A stretch of 64,000 bases of DNA from Flavobacterium lipolyticum (GTDB taxonomy: Bacteria > Bacteroidota > Bacteroidia > Flavobacteriales > Flavobacteriaceae): contig NZ_JAJJMN010000001.1 of NCBI RefSeq assembly GCF_020905335.1, positions 3,658,001-3,722,000 on the forward strand, read 5' to 3'. Below are positions 1-8,991 of this stretch, one piece after another. The notes below the pieces were generated by a model. The model did not search any database and was not told where the DNA came from. It worked only from the letters and a program-made list of their open reading frames with translations. Within the stretch, counting starts at the first letter, position 1, and every line of letters begins with the position of its first letter. The translations under genes were made by a program, and so were the position numbers.

Positions 1-645
1 ATACGGCAGAACGTAATGATGATGTACTTTGTGCATATTGGGAGAAACGATAAAATAACTCAGTAAAGTGTCTAGTTTTTGAGGCAATGATATATTGGCA
101 TGAGTAAACTGCGTAGAAATAACAGACAAGGTTTGGTATAGAAAAACCATCCACATTGGGCTTCCGATGATTAAAACCCCAAGGGTTGTAAAGATAAATC
201 GGATGATGCTTTCGCCGGGGTGATGCCGATTTGCAGATGTAGTGTCAATCCAGGTATCGGTGTGATGTACAAGATGAAAACGCCATAAAAATTTGAACCT
301 GTGCTGTACATAATGAGGAGTATACGCACCAATTAAATCCAACAAGAGCAAACCGATGATGGTGTAAAGCCAAAGTGGTAAAGCAGGTAACCATTGCAGC
401 AGTCCAAAGTGGTTTTCAACGGTCCAGTTTGCAGTTTTAATTAAAATAAAAGCCAAAACAAAATTGACAATTATGGTAGTGAAAGTCAGGAAAAAATTGA
501 TTCCGGCATGCTGCCATTTTCGATAGTGCATCTGGAAAAGAGGAAAGGTATTTTCGATCATCCAAAAAAAGGTAATTCCTCCAACCAGAATTAAGCTTCT
601 GTGTGAAGACGGAATTGTACTGAAATAGGCAATAATATCATTCAT
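1..645 (-). CDS. Sterol desaturase / fatty acid hydroxylase family membrane protein (3' end outside window)
   Basis: I translated this by hand from the ATG at 645 (protein starts MNDIIAYFSTIPSSHR). The frame stays open to base 1, so the C-terminus is missing. Several hydrophobic membrane segments precede the histidine clusters that bind the di-iron centre in this superfamily: HYVQH, then FHLVHH, then NRHH, and HKVHHHY close to the window edge. Members are integral-membrane oxygenases that hydroxylate or desaturate lipid or sterol-like substrates. The substrate cannot be told from sequence. The family call is firm and the exact reaction is unknown. Confidence 0.82.
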   Translation of the reverse strand, partial: MNDIIAYFSTIPSSHRSLILVGGITFFWMIENTFPLFQMHYRKWQHAGINFFLTFTTIIVNFVLAFILIKTANWTVENHFGLLQWLPALPLWLYTIIGLLLLDLIGAYTPHYVQHRFKFLWRFHLVHHTDTWIDTTSANRHHPGESIIRFIFTTLGVLIIGSPMWMVFLYQTLSVISTQFTHANISLPQKLDTLLSYFIVSPNMHKVHHHYVLPY

Positions 646-727
646 AAGGTTGTATTAGAGTGATACAAAATAAGGGGGATTCAGATTGTTGAAGCATACG
701 AATAAATGTAAGTTCTTCCGAAAAAAG

Positions 728-769
728 AAAAGAGAAAACCGAATAGAAGTATATTTGATTTTCTCTTTT
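728..769. terminator. Hairpin between the desaturase-family and YeaQ-type genes
   Basis: An 11-bp inverted repeat AAAAGAGAAAA (728-738) / TTTTCTCTTTT (759-769) is followed on the minus strand by a T-rich run. It lies just after the stop of the 791-1033 gene, which fits a terminator. The stem is AT-rich, so strength is uncertain. Confidence 0.45.
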
Positions 770-790
770 ATGATAGTTATAAGCAAAGAT

Positions 791-1033
791 TTATGCTTTC
801 TTGATTAAGCTGATAATGAACAGTAAGATCCAGGCTCCTCCAACAGCAATTATAATTTGCCAAAGAAGTCCGCCACCACCGATACCTAATTTACCGGCAA
901 TCCAGCCGCCAATAATACCGCCAACAATTCCTACGACGATATTACCCAATAATCCAAAACCTGCACCTTTCCAGATCTGACCTGCAAGCCATCCTGATAT
1001 GGCACCAATAAGTAAAAAATATAAAAATTCCAT
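791..1033 (-). CDS. GlsB/YeaQ/YmgE family stress-response membrane protein
   Basis: An 80-residue, very glycine-rich and hydrophobic protein with about three membrane segments. It shows the family's repeated small-residue pattern (GWLAGQIWKGAGFG near the start, GIVGGIIGGWIAGKLG in the middle). Proteins of this family are small inner-membrane proteins linked to general or envelope stress; the biochemical role is not known. It is followed upstream on the same strand by an aquaporin gene after about 30 bp, so the two may share a transcript with a membrane or osmotic theme. Confidence 0.85.
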   Translation of the reverse strand: MEFLYFLLIGAISGWLAGQIWKGAGFGLLGNIVVGIVGGIIGGWIAGKLGIGGGGLLWQIIIAVGGAWILLFIISLIKKA

Positions 1034-1064
1034 ATGATAATTTTTTGAGGTTAAAGAGAGTTGA

Positions 1065-1772
1065 TTAAGCTTCGGCGTGATTTTGCAGTAAGGTTTTATA
1101 TATGAAACCTGCTACAATAGCACCCAAAATTGGAGCTGCCCAAAACAGCCAGACTTGAGAAAGCGGCTCTCCACCAACAAAAATGGCCTGAGATAATGAT
1201 CTTGCGGGATTTACAGAAGTGTTGGTAATTGGAATACTGATTAGGTGTATTAAGGTTAGAGCAAAACCAATTGCAACACCCGCAAATCTTCCGTTGGCAA
1301 ATTTATCTGTAGCTCCTAAAATTACTAATAAGAAAAACAATGTTAGTACAAACTCAGCGATAAAAGCAGATTGCAAGGAATATCCGTCAGGGGAGAAGGC
1401 TCCAAAACCATTAGAAGCAAAAGCTCCCGCTTTGGTATTATCAATGGCAAAACCTGCTTTTCCTGATGCAATGGTGAATAAAGTTCCTGCGGCTGCAAGA
1501 GCACCAACGCATTGTGCAACTATGTAAGGAATTAAGTCTTTTGCAGGAAATCTGCCGCCTGCCCATAAACCAAATGAAACAGCCGGATTAAAGTGGCCTC
1601 CTGAAATATGTCCTACGGCATAAGCCATTGTAAGTACGGTTAAACCAAAAGCCAGTGCAACACCTGCAAATCCGATTCCTAAGTCGGGAATTCCGGCTGC
1701 GAAAATTGCGCTTCCGCAACCTCCAAAAACCAGCCAAAAAGTTCCAAAAAACTCTGCAAATAATTTTTTCAT
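1065..1772 (-). CDS. aqpZ: Aquaporin Z-type water channel
   Basis: A 235-residue major intrinsic protein with six membrane segments and the two half-helix NPA motifs, at residues 62-64 (HFNPAV) and 188-190 (SVNPARS). Arg191 directly after the second motif is the conserved constriction arginine, and full length matches AqpZ. It should form a tetrameric inner-membrane channel for water, although some MIP channels also pass glycerol. It lies in a minus-strand run of small membrane proteins. Confidence 0.93.
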   Translation of the reverse strand: MKKLFAEFFGTFWLVFGGCGSAIFAAGIPDLGIGFAGVALAFGLTVLTMAYAVGHISGGHFNPAVSFGLWAGGRFPAKDLIPYIVAQCVGALAAAGTLFTIASGKAGFAIDNTKAGAFASNGFGAFSPDGYSLQSAFIAEFVLTLFFLLVILGATDKFANGRFAGVAIGFALTLIHLISIPITNTSVNPARSLSQAIFVGGEPLSQVWLFWAAPILGAIVAGFIYKTLLQNHAEA

Positions 1773-1801
1773 AATAAATAGTTTTAATTAATAGTTGATT
1801 G

Positions 1802-2158
1802 TTAAAAAGTATATTGGTATGCCCAAAAAATCAAGACAATCTGAATGGGCAAGCGTAGAAACAAAATCCACTTGGGTAAACCAAAACTTGCTTTTTTATT
1901 CTGATACATATAAAGATTGGAAGGGAATACAGCAATTAAAGTAGCTATAATTCCCCATGCACCAAAATGAGAGGTAACAGGAATCAGGAGGAGTATGCCG
2001 AAGATAACTTCGGCAACACCACTTAAAATATTTATTAATTTAGGATTTGAAAAAAATGAAGGAATGATCTTTAAGTACATTCCCGGTTTTCTGAAATGAT
2101 TTAATCCGGCAATAATATAGAGCGAAGCCATTAAATACAAATGCCAGGGTAAATTCAT
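1802..2158 (-). CDS. DoxX family membrane protein
   Basis: A 118-residue protein with four predicted membrane helices. The DoxX pattern is seen in LYIIAGLNHFRKPGMYLKIIP near the start and in the GVAEVIFGILLLIP segment. The family is small integral-membrane proteins, some linked to redox or sulfur metabolism, most of unknown role. It ends 30 bp before the aquaporin gene's start and is probably co-transcribed with it. Confidence 0.82.
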   Translation of the reverse strand: MNLPWHLYLMASLYIIAGLNHFRKPGMYLKIIPSFFSNPKLINILSGVAEVIFGILLLIPVTSHFGAWGIIATLIAVFPSNLYMYQNKKASFGLPKWILFLRLPIQIVLIFWAYQYTF

Positions 2159-2243
2159 GATAAATAGGATTGTTTATCACGAATTTATAAAAAAATTAAC
2201 AATTATTGCACTACAAGAGGCTTTTTTTTAGAGTGTTTCTAAA

Positions 2244-3143
2244 TTAACTGTTCTTGCGTTTGAAATTTACATTCATAATAACAATGGCTAAAATGATTAG
2301 AATAATTCCAATCCATTGTGAAAGAATTACTTCTTCATTTAATAAAACGTAGGCCATGGTTACCGAAACTGGCAGTTCAAGGGCAGAAACAATACTTCCA
2401 AGACCAATTCCCGTTAATGGAAATCCAAGATTCATTAACATCGGAGGAATGATAGTTCCGAATAAAGCCAATACGATTCCCCATTTTGCAAAAATAGCAA
2501 GATTAAAAGGAGTAACCTGTGTCGCCAAGGCAAATGAAAATACGATAATGGCACCTCCAAACAGCATGTACAAACTACGTTGTGCCGACGAGATTTCGGT
2601 CGCAACGCGATTGGCTGTAAACATAGTAGTGGTAAAAGAAGCAGCGGCTAACATTCCCCAAACAAGTCCTCTCCAGTCCAGTTCGATTTCGTTGTGTAGA
2701 ATATTAGTGGCTAAAACAGTACCTATAAGAACGATAAATACCGAAAAGACCTTTTGTTTGGAAGGTAATTTCTTTTCTAAGATCATTTCAAGTAAAACTC
2801 CTATCCAGACTGTTTGCATTAGTAAAACGATACCAATTGAAACAGGGATATATTTTACAGCCAAATAATAAAACAAACTCGTCATTCCTAATGAAGTACC
2901 GGCAAGCATTAAGCTGAATATGTTTTTTGGAGTTGCTTTCACAACATTGTCTTTATGTTTTAGTTTTTGGAACGTATTGATTAGTAAAATACCAATGATT
3001 CCTAATACAAATTGAGAGGTAGTTACTTCGGCAGTAGTATATCCTTCTGTGTAGGCCATTTTTACGAAAGTGGCTAACATTCCATAAGTTGTAGCTCCTA
3101 AGGCTACTAAAAATACTCCTTTTAATACATTGTTTTGTGACAT
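2244..3143 (-). CDS. EamA/DMT-superfamily transporter
   Basis: A 299-residue protein with ten hydrophobic segments in two five-helix halves, the usual length and duplicated architecture of EamA (drug/metabolite transporter) permeases. It is an inner-membrane exporter or permease; substrates in this family range from amino acids to metabolites and cannot be predicted here. The gene is separated from the DoxX gene by about 85 bp and is probably an independent unit. Confidence 0.87.
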   Translation of the reverse strand: MSQNNVLKGVFLVALGATTYGMLATFVKMAYTEGYTTAEVTTSQFVLGIIGILLINTFQKLKHKDNVVKATPKNIFSLMLAGTSLGMTSLFYYLAVKYIPVSIGIVLLMQTVWIGVLLEMILEKKLPSKQKVFSVFIVLIGTVLATNILHNEIELDWRGLVWGMLAAASFTTTMFTANRVATEISSAQRSLYMLFGGAIIVFSFALATQVTPFNLAIFAKWGIVLALFGTIIPPMLMNLGFPLTGIGLGSIVSALELPVSVTMAYVLLNEEVILSQWIGIILIILAIVIMNVNFKRKNS

Positions 3144-3288
3144 CTTAATCTGTTTATTTTAAAAAATTTAAGCCGGCAAAGGTAAGCTATTTTGTTTAGG
3201 ATTTAATAGAAAATATTCAGAAACGTTGTGATTGCGTTTATTTCGTTCTTTTCGTGAGGTTTAAAATTGAAGATTTGACAGGATGGTA

Positions 3289-3326
3289 TAAAATAAAAAA
3301 CCACCACAAAATATATCGTGGTGGTT
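3289..3326 (-). terminator. Intrinsic terminator of the gldI / PPIase operon
   Basis: A perfect 9-bp stem AACCACCAC (3299-3307) / GTGGTGGTT (3318-3326) is followed, reading the minus strand, by a T-rich tract. It sits about 30 bp after the stop of the last isomerase gene, the expected place for the end of this operon. Confidence 0.82.
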
Positions 3327-3354
3327 GATTTTAAGTCCGGTAAGGTACTTTGAA

Positions 3355-4497
3355 TTACTTTACTGGCTGCTCTTTATAAGTTTCGATTTCAAAGATTAAA
3401 GTGGCGTTTGGCGGAATTACACCTCCGGCACCTTTTTCTCCGTAAGCTAGATTAGAAGGAAGGAAGAATATAGCTTTTTCTCCATCTGTCATCATGTCTA
3501 AAGCTTCAATAAAACCAGGAATCATTCCGTCTTTTTTACCTACAACAAAAGGGAATGCTTTGTATCCTTTTTGGGCATCACGGTTGGCATCGTATTTACC
3601 ATAAGCTTTCGCTACGGTAGAGATACTACTGTCAAAGAGATTTCCATCTTCAAAATATCCTGCATAGTGAAAGTAAATGTTAGATCCGTCAGCTCCTTTA
3701 ACGCCTGTTCCTTTTTGTGTAACGACATATTTTAAACCGGAAGCTGTTGCAGTAGCTTTCGCTTTTGTAGCGGCAAAATAAGCTGCTTTTTCAGTAATCA
3801 CTTTTTGAGATTCTGCTTTTTTTACATCTTGTTTTTTTGCATCTTCAGCAAGTACTTTTACAGCATCAAATTTTTTGGCTGCAGCACCTTTGCGTGTAAT
3901 GGTAATTTTAGTCATAATATCGTCCTGAACAATTTTATTAACATTGTCCATTCCCGAAACTACATGCCCAAAAATAGTATGTTTACCGTTTAACCACGGT
4001 GTATCTTTATGTGTGATGAAAAACTGACTTCCGTTTGTAGCAGGACCTGAATTCGCCATTGCTAAAACTCCGCCCTTTTCAAATTTCAATTCTGGTACAA
4101 ATTCGTCTTTAAATGCATATCCGGGACCTCCTGTACCATTTCCGTCAGGATCTCCACCCTGAATCATGAAATCATTGATTACTCGGTGAAATTTCAATCC
4201 GTCGTAAAAGGGTTTACCTTTAAGTTTTTCCACTTTAACGTTTGGGTTCGTGCCTTCTGCCAACGAGATAAAGTTAGCCACAGTTACCGGTGTTTTTACA
4301 TATTCTAAAGAAACTACAATATCTCCTTTTGTGGTGGCTATTGTGGCAAAAATGCCTTCGCCAGGATTGGTTTTAGGGGCTGTTTTTGCTGCTGTAGTTG
4401 CTGTTTTTGGCTTTGGTTTGGCTACTGGTTTTTTGGTAGCCTGAGCCTGAATATTTACAACTGCCAGGCAAAATAAAAATAGAAATTTAAACTTCAT
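3355..4497 (-). CDS. Secreted cyclophilin-FKBP fusion peptidyl-prolyl isomerase
   Basis: A 380-residue protein. It has an N-terminal signal peptide ending near AQA, a short Lys/Pro/Ala-rich linker (residues 20-45), a cyclophilin domain (about 50-205, with FHRVINDFMIQGGD and GSQFFITHKDTPWL), and a C-terminal FKBP domain (about 245-378, with FPFVVGKKDGMIPGF and PSNLAYGEKGAGGVIPPN). Both are prolyl cis-trans isomerase folds, so it is probably a periplasmic folding factor. It is the last gene of an operon after another fusion of the same layout and gldI, which points to folding of surface or exported proteins. It looks like a diverged tandem duplicate of its neighbour, with a classic signal peptide instead of a lipobox. 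Confidence 0.9.
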   Translation of the reverse strand: MKFKFLFLFCLAVVNIQAQATKKPVAKPKPKTATTAAKTAPKTNPGEGIFATIATTKGDIVVSLEYVKTPVTVANFISLAEGTNPNVKVEKLKGKPFYDGLKFHRVINDFMIQGGDPDGNGTGGPGYAFKDEFVPELKFEKGGVLAMANSGPATNGSQFFITHKDTPWLNGKHTIFGHVVSGMDNVNKIVQDDIMTKITITRKGAAAKKFDAVKVLAEDAKKQDVKKAESQKVITEKAAYFAATKAKATATASGLKYVVTQKGTGVKGADGSNIYFHYAGYFEDGNLFDSSISTVAKAYGKYDANRDAQKGYKAFPFVVGKKDGMIPGFIEALDMMTDGEKAIFFLPSNLAYGEKGAGGVIPPNATLIFEIETYKEQPVK

Positions 4498-4538
4498 GAT
4501 GTTCCGAATTTAAGTCTATAATGTTTTTTAAAAATGAA

Positions 4539-5615
4539 TTATTGAGGTTTTTCTAATAATTGAATTTCGAAAATAATATTAGCATTTGGAGGAATTACTC
4601 CGCCGGCACCGGTTGCTCCGTAAGCCAGATGTGCAGGAATAAAAAGTACTGCTTTGTCTCCAAAAGAAAGTTGCTCAATTCCTTCAATAAAACCGGGAAT
4701 CATTCCGTCTTTACGGCCTGCCTGGAAAGGAATTGGCTGGTATCCGTGTGCTTCGGCTCTTGCAGCATCAAATTTTCCGAAAGCTTTATTAACTTCTTCT
4801 ACGCTTGAATCAAATAAAGTACCGTCTTCTAAAAAGCCTGAATAATTGATGTACAACTGAGCTCCTGTAGCCGGTTTTTTACCTGTTCCTTTTTCAGTGA
4901 TTACAAATTCTAGCCCTGAATTGGTTTTGGTCGCTTTAGGTTTAATAGAGGCTAAATACGCTACTTTTTCTTTTTGTACACCAGCGTATTTCCCTTTTTC
5001 CTTAGCAATTTCAGAGAAATAATCGTGAAATACTTTTATGGCATCAAACTTTTTGGCAGCTTCACCGTTTCTGATAATTTTTACCGAAACAATTTTGTCG
5101 TCTTGTTTGATCTGATTTACCACTTCCTGTCCTTTTTCAACCACATGACCAAAAATAGTGTGTTTCCCGTCTAACCATGGAGTCTCAACATGTGTGATGA
5201 AGAACTGACTGCTGTTTGTAGCCGGACCATTGTTCGCCATTGCTAAAACACCAGCTTTGTCAAATTTTAAATCGGTGATCTCATCTTTAAATCGGTATCC
5301 TGCATCACCAGAACCAGTTCCTTCAGGATCTCCGGTCTGAATCATAAAATTTTCAATAACTCTGTGAAATTTCAATCCGTCGTAAAAAGGTTTTCCTTTT
5401 AGGTAATCTTTAGTAACAAACTCGCTTTTACCTTCGGCTAAAGTTACAAAATTAGCTACTGTAACAGGTGCTTTTTTGTAATCCAATTCAACAATAATGT
5501 GTCCTTTATTGGTTTCAATATCCGCATATAAACCATCAGGCAGGTTGCTGTGTTCGTCTTTACAAGAGAATAATGAACTAACGGCAAGTAATACTAGTAG
5601 AATACTTTTTTTCAT
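4539..5615 (-). CDS. Lipoprotein cyclophilin-FKBP fusion peptidyl-prolyl isomerase
   Basis: A 358-residue protein. The N-terminus MKKSILLVLLAVSSLFSCKD is a lipoprotein signal with the lipid-anchored cysteine at residue 18. A cyclophilin domain (about 28-190, with FHRVIENFMIQTGDPEGTG) precedes an FKBP domain (about 225-355, with DGMIPGFIEGIEQLSFGD). Its closest visible relative is the next gene, with the same two-domain order and many identical segments, so they arose by duplication. It is predicted to act on the periplasmic face of the membrane. It sits 17 bp after gldI on the same strand. Confidence 0.9.
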   Translation of the reverse strand: MKKSILLVLLAVSSLFSCKDEHSNLPDGLYADIETNKGHIIVELDYKKAPVTVANFVTLAEGKSEFVTKDYLKGKPFYDGLKFHRVIENFMIQTGDPEGTGSGDAGYRFKDEITDLKFDKAGVLAMANNGPATNSSQFFITHVETPWLDGKHTIFGHVVEKGQEVVNQIKQDDKIVSVKIIRNGEAAKKFDAIKVFHDYFSEIAKEKGKYAGVQKEKVAYLASIKPKATKTNSGLEFVITEKGTGKKPATGAQLYINYSGFLEDGTLFDSSVEEVNKAFGKFDAARAEAHGYQPIPFQAGRKDGMIPGFIEGIEQLSFGDKAVLFIPAHLAYGATGAGGVIPPNANIIFEIQLLEKPQ

Positions 5616-5631
5616 TTTTAAAAGGTTGTTT

Positions 5632-6273
5632 TTATGGGTTTAAGGTATCTTTTTTAGCTTGGGTTACAGTTTTAGGAGCTGTTGTTTTAGGGGTTTGTGC
5701 AGCTGTAGTTGTTGGATTAGCAGCTGGATCCGGTACAAAGTTACGAAGTGTAACAGTACACATTAAGGATTGATTGGGTCCTATTTTTTTATTGTCTCCA
5801 TGATATCCGTAGGCGATATGCGAAGGGAATAAGAAAGTCACGGTTTCGTTTTTATGCATCATTTTTATACCGTCACGCAATCCCATCATAATGTCTTGCT
5901 TGTCTACATAATAGGTTTGTGGACCCAGATCGGCTTCAGAATAGATTATTTTGCCATTGATATCTTTTATTTCCAGATTAAAATAAGCGATATCTCCTTT
6001 TTTAGGAGTCTGAAGATCAGTTTCATTTCGTTCGTCATAATACAGCCAGTATCCTTTTCGGGTGGCATAGTATTTTGTTTTCGGATTGCTTTTGATTATT
6101 TTTTTGATAACATCCTCTTCATTGGCTACTAATTTTTTATTTCGATCGGCTGATTTTTTCATAAAAGTACCGGAGGCCTGAGAAATAGGTCTTCTGGCAT
6201 CTTCATGTTGTTTACAGCTAACCAATAAAACAGCAAAAAGTAGGGCGCAACTGCTTCGTTTTAAGTAGTTCAT
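5632..6273 (-). CDS. gldI: Gliding motility-associated FKBP-type lipoprotein GldI
   Basis: A 213-residue lipoprotein (LLVSCKQ lipobox, Cys at about residue 20) with one FKBP-type isomerase domain (about 90-185, with DGIKMMHKNETVTFLFPSHIA in the substrate-binding region) and a Thr/Pro/Ala-rich C-terminal tail. GldI is known from Flavobacterium gliding, where it is needed for the gliding and type IX secretion machinery, probably by folding its components. Order and spacing support one operon: DHH phosphoesterase, gldI, then two larger isomerases. Assignment as GldI rests on length, lipobox, domain and genus context. Confidence 0.85.
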   Translation of the reverse strand: MNYLKRSSCALLFAVLLVSCKQHEDARRPISQASGTFMKKSADRNKKLVANEEDVIKKIIKSNPKTKYYATRKGYWLYYDERNETDLQTPKKGDIAYFNLEIKDINGKIIYSEADLGPQTYYVDKQDIMMGLRDGIKMMHKNETVTFLFPSHIAYGYHGDNKKIGPNQSLMCTVTLRNFVPDPAANPTTTAAQTPKTTAPKTVTQAKKDTLNP

Positions 6274-6280
6274 ATTTGGG

Positions 6281-7285
6281 TTATATTTCTAGTTTGTTTA
6301 CTAAATCTTCAAATTTTTTCAAAGTTTCTTCCATTGAAGTCTCTGATTTTCCTCCCGCTGCATTACTGTGTCCGCCGCCATTAAAATGATCTCTTGCAAA
6401 CTGGTTTACATCAAATCCTCCTTGTGAACGGAAAGAGATTTTAATGATTTTTTCGTCTTTATTTTCGATAAAAATAGCAGTAAAAACAATACCTTTTATA
6501 CTTAATCCGTAATTAACAATACCTTCTGTGTCGCCTTTTACATAATGGAATGCGTCCAGTTCGTCCTGAGTAAGCGAAGTATAAGAGGTTTTGTGTTCTT
6601 CCAGAACTTTCATGTTTTGTAACGCACGTCCTAACAATTGCAAACGGCTGTAAGAACTGTTGTCAAACAACAAAACGGGTATCTGAGTATTTTCGACACC
6701 TAAATCGATTAGTTCAGCAATGATACGGTGTGTATTTCCTGTTGTTCCCGGAAAGCGGAACGAACCGGAATCTGTTAATATTCCTGTGTAGATACAAGTG
6801 GCGATGGTTTTGTCTAAATCTTCTTTTTTGCCTAAGAAAGAAATAAAATTATAGACCATTTCACAGGTAGATCCAAACGAAGTGTCAGAGTACGTATAAA
6901 GTGCATAATCATCCGGTTTTTGATGATGGTCAATCATAATAAACGGAGCGGTTAGCTTCACAAGTGTATGTTCCATCTCACCTGTACGATGAAAAGCATT
7001 AAAATCCAGTGTAAAAATAAGCTCAGCTTCTTCTAATATTTTGGTACAGTTTTCAGTATCTTTTTCAAATATTTTAACCGTTTCAGAACCTGGAAGCCAG
7101 GCTAAAAAGTTAGGAAAATCATTAGGAGCAATTACTGTTGGCTGATGATTGTTTTTTAACAAAAAATGGTATAACCCTAAGGTTGAACCCATAGCATCAC
7201 CGTCAGGTCCTCTATGAGGAATGATGGCAATTTTCTTTGGGGTTGCGAGTAATAACTGTATCGCTTGAATGTCTTGTATTTTCAT
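6281..7285 (-). CDS. DHH-family phosphoesterase (NrnA-like oligoribonuclease / PAP phosphatase)
   Basis: A 334-residue DHH/DHHA1 protein. Metal-binding motifs are visible as HRGPDGDAMGS (about residue 24), DFNAFHRTG and IDHHQKPDD (about 117), with a C-terminal DHHA1 substrate-binding segment ending in GGGHSNAAGG. Relatives degrade nano-RNAs and dephosphorylate pAp, and some cleave cyclic dinucleotides. It is cytoplasmic and the first gene of the gldI operon. A TAAATTCG box at 7292-7299 six bases before the ATG could be a promoter that gives a nearly leaderless message. Confidence 0.88.
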   Translation of the reverse strand: MKIQDIQAIQLLLATPKKIAIIPHRGPDGDAMGSTLGLYHFLLKNNHQPTVIAPNDFPNFLAWLPGSETVKIFEKDTENCTKILEEAELIFTLDFNAFHRTGEMEHTLVKLTAPFIMIDHHQKPDDYALYTYSDTSFGSTCEMVYNFISFLGKKEDLDKTIATCIYTGILTDSGSFRFPGTTGNTHRIIAELIDLGVENTQIPVLLFDNSSYSRLQLLGRALQNMKVLEEHKTSYTSLTQDELDAFHYVKGDTEGIVNYGLSIKGIVFTAIFIENKDEKIIKISFRSQGGFDVNQFARDHFNGGGHSNAAGGKSETSMEETLKKFEDLVNKLEI

Positions 7286-7342
7286 AGTGTGCGAATTTAC
7301 ATTTTTTTAATGTAATGTGAAATGATTTTATTTGGTATTCAA

Positions 7343-7737
7343 TTTTCAGTCGCAGTGTTCAGTGTTCAGTCTCAGCATTGGGTCTTGGTCGTAGTTTTCA
7401 GTGCGAGTCTCAGTTTGTAGATTGTCATACAAAGACGCAATCACAGTTTTCGATATGCAAAAATCTATCGATTCCCTATGGAAAATAACTGTTTTGAAAA
7501 TCGAACACTGAGACTGAACACTGAGACTGAACACTGTGACTGAATACTGAGACTGAATACTGAGACTGAATACTGAGACTGAATACTGAGACTGAATACT
7601 GAGACTGAATACTGAGACTGAACACTGAGACTGAACACTGAGACTGAACACTGAGACTGAACACTGAGACTGAACACTGAGACTGAACACTGAGACTGAA
7701 TACTGAGACTGAAAACTGTCACTGAGTACTGAAAACT
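7343..7737. repeat. 13-bp tandem repeat array with inverted outlying copies
   Basis: About 18 head-to-tail copies of a 13-bp unit (ACTGAGACTGAAY, Y = C or T) run from 7504 to 7737. The mirror-image word (TTCAGTCTCAG and variants) occurs at 7343-7417 in the opposite orientation, so the region can fold into a large hairpin. Copies differ mainly at one C/T position. Three open frames run through the array only because 13 is not a multiple of three; they have no start context and are not genes. The array fills the space between the phosphoesterase start and the ClC gene end. Confidence 0.9.
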
Positions 7738-7740
7738 AAA

Positions 7741-8976
7741 TCAAAGCCACTTCTGATACAACTTATACTTAGCTCCTTTTACAATTTGTGATTTGTAAAT
7801 TCCGACAGAACCGGAGGAGAAATACGCTATAAGGCAGGCAATCGCGATGAATAATCCGGGCTGAATTCCAAAAAGTTCCATTCCCATGATGGTACAGGCA
7901 ATAGGAGTGTGTGTGGCTCCTGAAAACACTGCTACAAATCCCAAACCCGCTAAAAAAGCAATGGGTAATGGAATCACCAGAGACAAAGCACTCCCTAAAG
8001 TAGCCCCTACAAAGAACAATGGAGTTACTTCGCCACCTTTAAATCCTGCACCGAGAGTAAATCCGGTGAATAGAATTTTAAGCAGGAAATCGTACCACGG
8101 ATTAGCATTTGTAAAAGAATCGACAATTACCGGAACTCCCAGTCCGGAGAATTTTGTGAGTCCGAAACCTGCAAGGACAATAGACAAAACAATTCCGCCA
8201 ATAAAAGGACGTAAGGGTGGATATTTGATGTTTTTGGAGAAAAGAGAACCCCAGAAATGGGTGCTTCTCGAGAAAAGCAGAGCTGCAAAACCGGATAAGA
8301 GACCGATTAAAATCACATAAGATAAAGTGGTTAGACTAATTTCAGGAACAACCGGAATGTTGTAATGGGTATGTTTTACCTGCCAGAATTCAACGGTGAA
8401 ATAAGCAGCATATGCAACTAAAAGAGACAGAAGAGTGCTTTTGATATTAATTTTACTAAAATACAGAACTTCCAAGGCAAAAATGGCACCTGCAAGCGGA
8501 GTCCCAAAAACAGAAGCAAAACCGGCACTGATTCCGAGGATAATCAGAACTCTGCGTTCGGTATTATCCAAATTGAAAAGTTTAGTAAATTGATCGGCGA
8601 TAGCACCGCCCATTTGTACTGCTGTGCCTTCACGTCCTGCAGAGCCTCCAAAGAAATGGGTCAGTAAGGTTCCTAAAAGCACGAGAGGAGCCATTTTAAA
8701 AGGAATGACTTTTTTTGGGGTTTCGTATTCTTCGAGTAATAAATTATTGCCTTTTACAACAGATTCTCCCCAATAATGATAACTAAATCCAACAAGTAAT
8801 CCGCCAAGAGGTAAAAGCCAGATTAGCCAGTCGTGCTGAATTCTAAATTGCGTAACCCATTCAAGTGAAACTAAGAAAAGTGCAGAAGCAGATCCGGACA
8901 AAACACCTATTAGAACACAAATGAGAATCCATTTGAAAATAGTAAGCAGTGTTTTTTTTAGGTTTTGAAAAGCCAT
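7741..8976 (-). CDS. ClC-family chloride/fluoride-type channel or antiporter
   Basis: A protein of about 411 residues with the multi-helix ClC fold. The clearest motif is GGSAGREGTAVQMGG, containing the gating glutamate in GREG; a later GAGFKGGEVTPLFF replaces the usual GxFxP. The classic first GSGIP motif is not visible. This pattern recalls the SycA-like or fluoride-handling branches of the family rather than the standard chloride antiporters, but that subdivision is tentative. I prefer the ATG at 8976 (MAFQNLKKTLL) over an upstream GTG at 9000, because that GTG lies inside a 9-bp inverted repeat (8992-9000 / 9062-9070). Confidence 0.85.
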   Translation of the reverse strand: MAFQNLKKTLLTIFKWILICVLIGVLSGSASALFLVSLEWVTQFRIQHDWLIWLLPLGGLLVGFSYHYWGESVVKGNNLLLEEYETPKKVIPFKMAPLVLLGTLLTHFFGGSAGREGTAVQMGGAIADQFTKLFNLDNTERRVLIILGISAGFASVFGTPLAGAIFALEVLYFSKINIKSTLLSLLVAYAAYFTVEFWQVKHTHYNIPVVPEISLTTLSYVILIGLLSGFAALLFSRSTHFWGSLFSKNIKYPPLRPFIGGIVLSIVLAGFGLTKFSGLGVPVIVDSFTNANPWYDFLLKILFTGFTLGAGFKGGEVTPLFFVGATLGSALSLVIPLPIAFLAGLGFVAVFSGATHTPIACTIMGMELFGIQPGLFIAIACLIAYFSSGSVGIYKSQIVKGAKYKLYQKWL

Positions 8977-8991
8977 TAATAAACTAAGTTT

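Noticed and set aside
7346..7722. Repetitive open frames with FSLSVQSQCSVSV-type repeats
   Set aside because: They are a by-product of a 13-bp DNA repeat read in several frames and have no initiation signal or homology.
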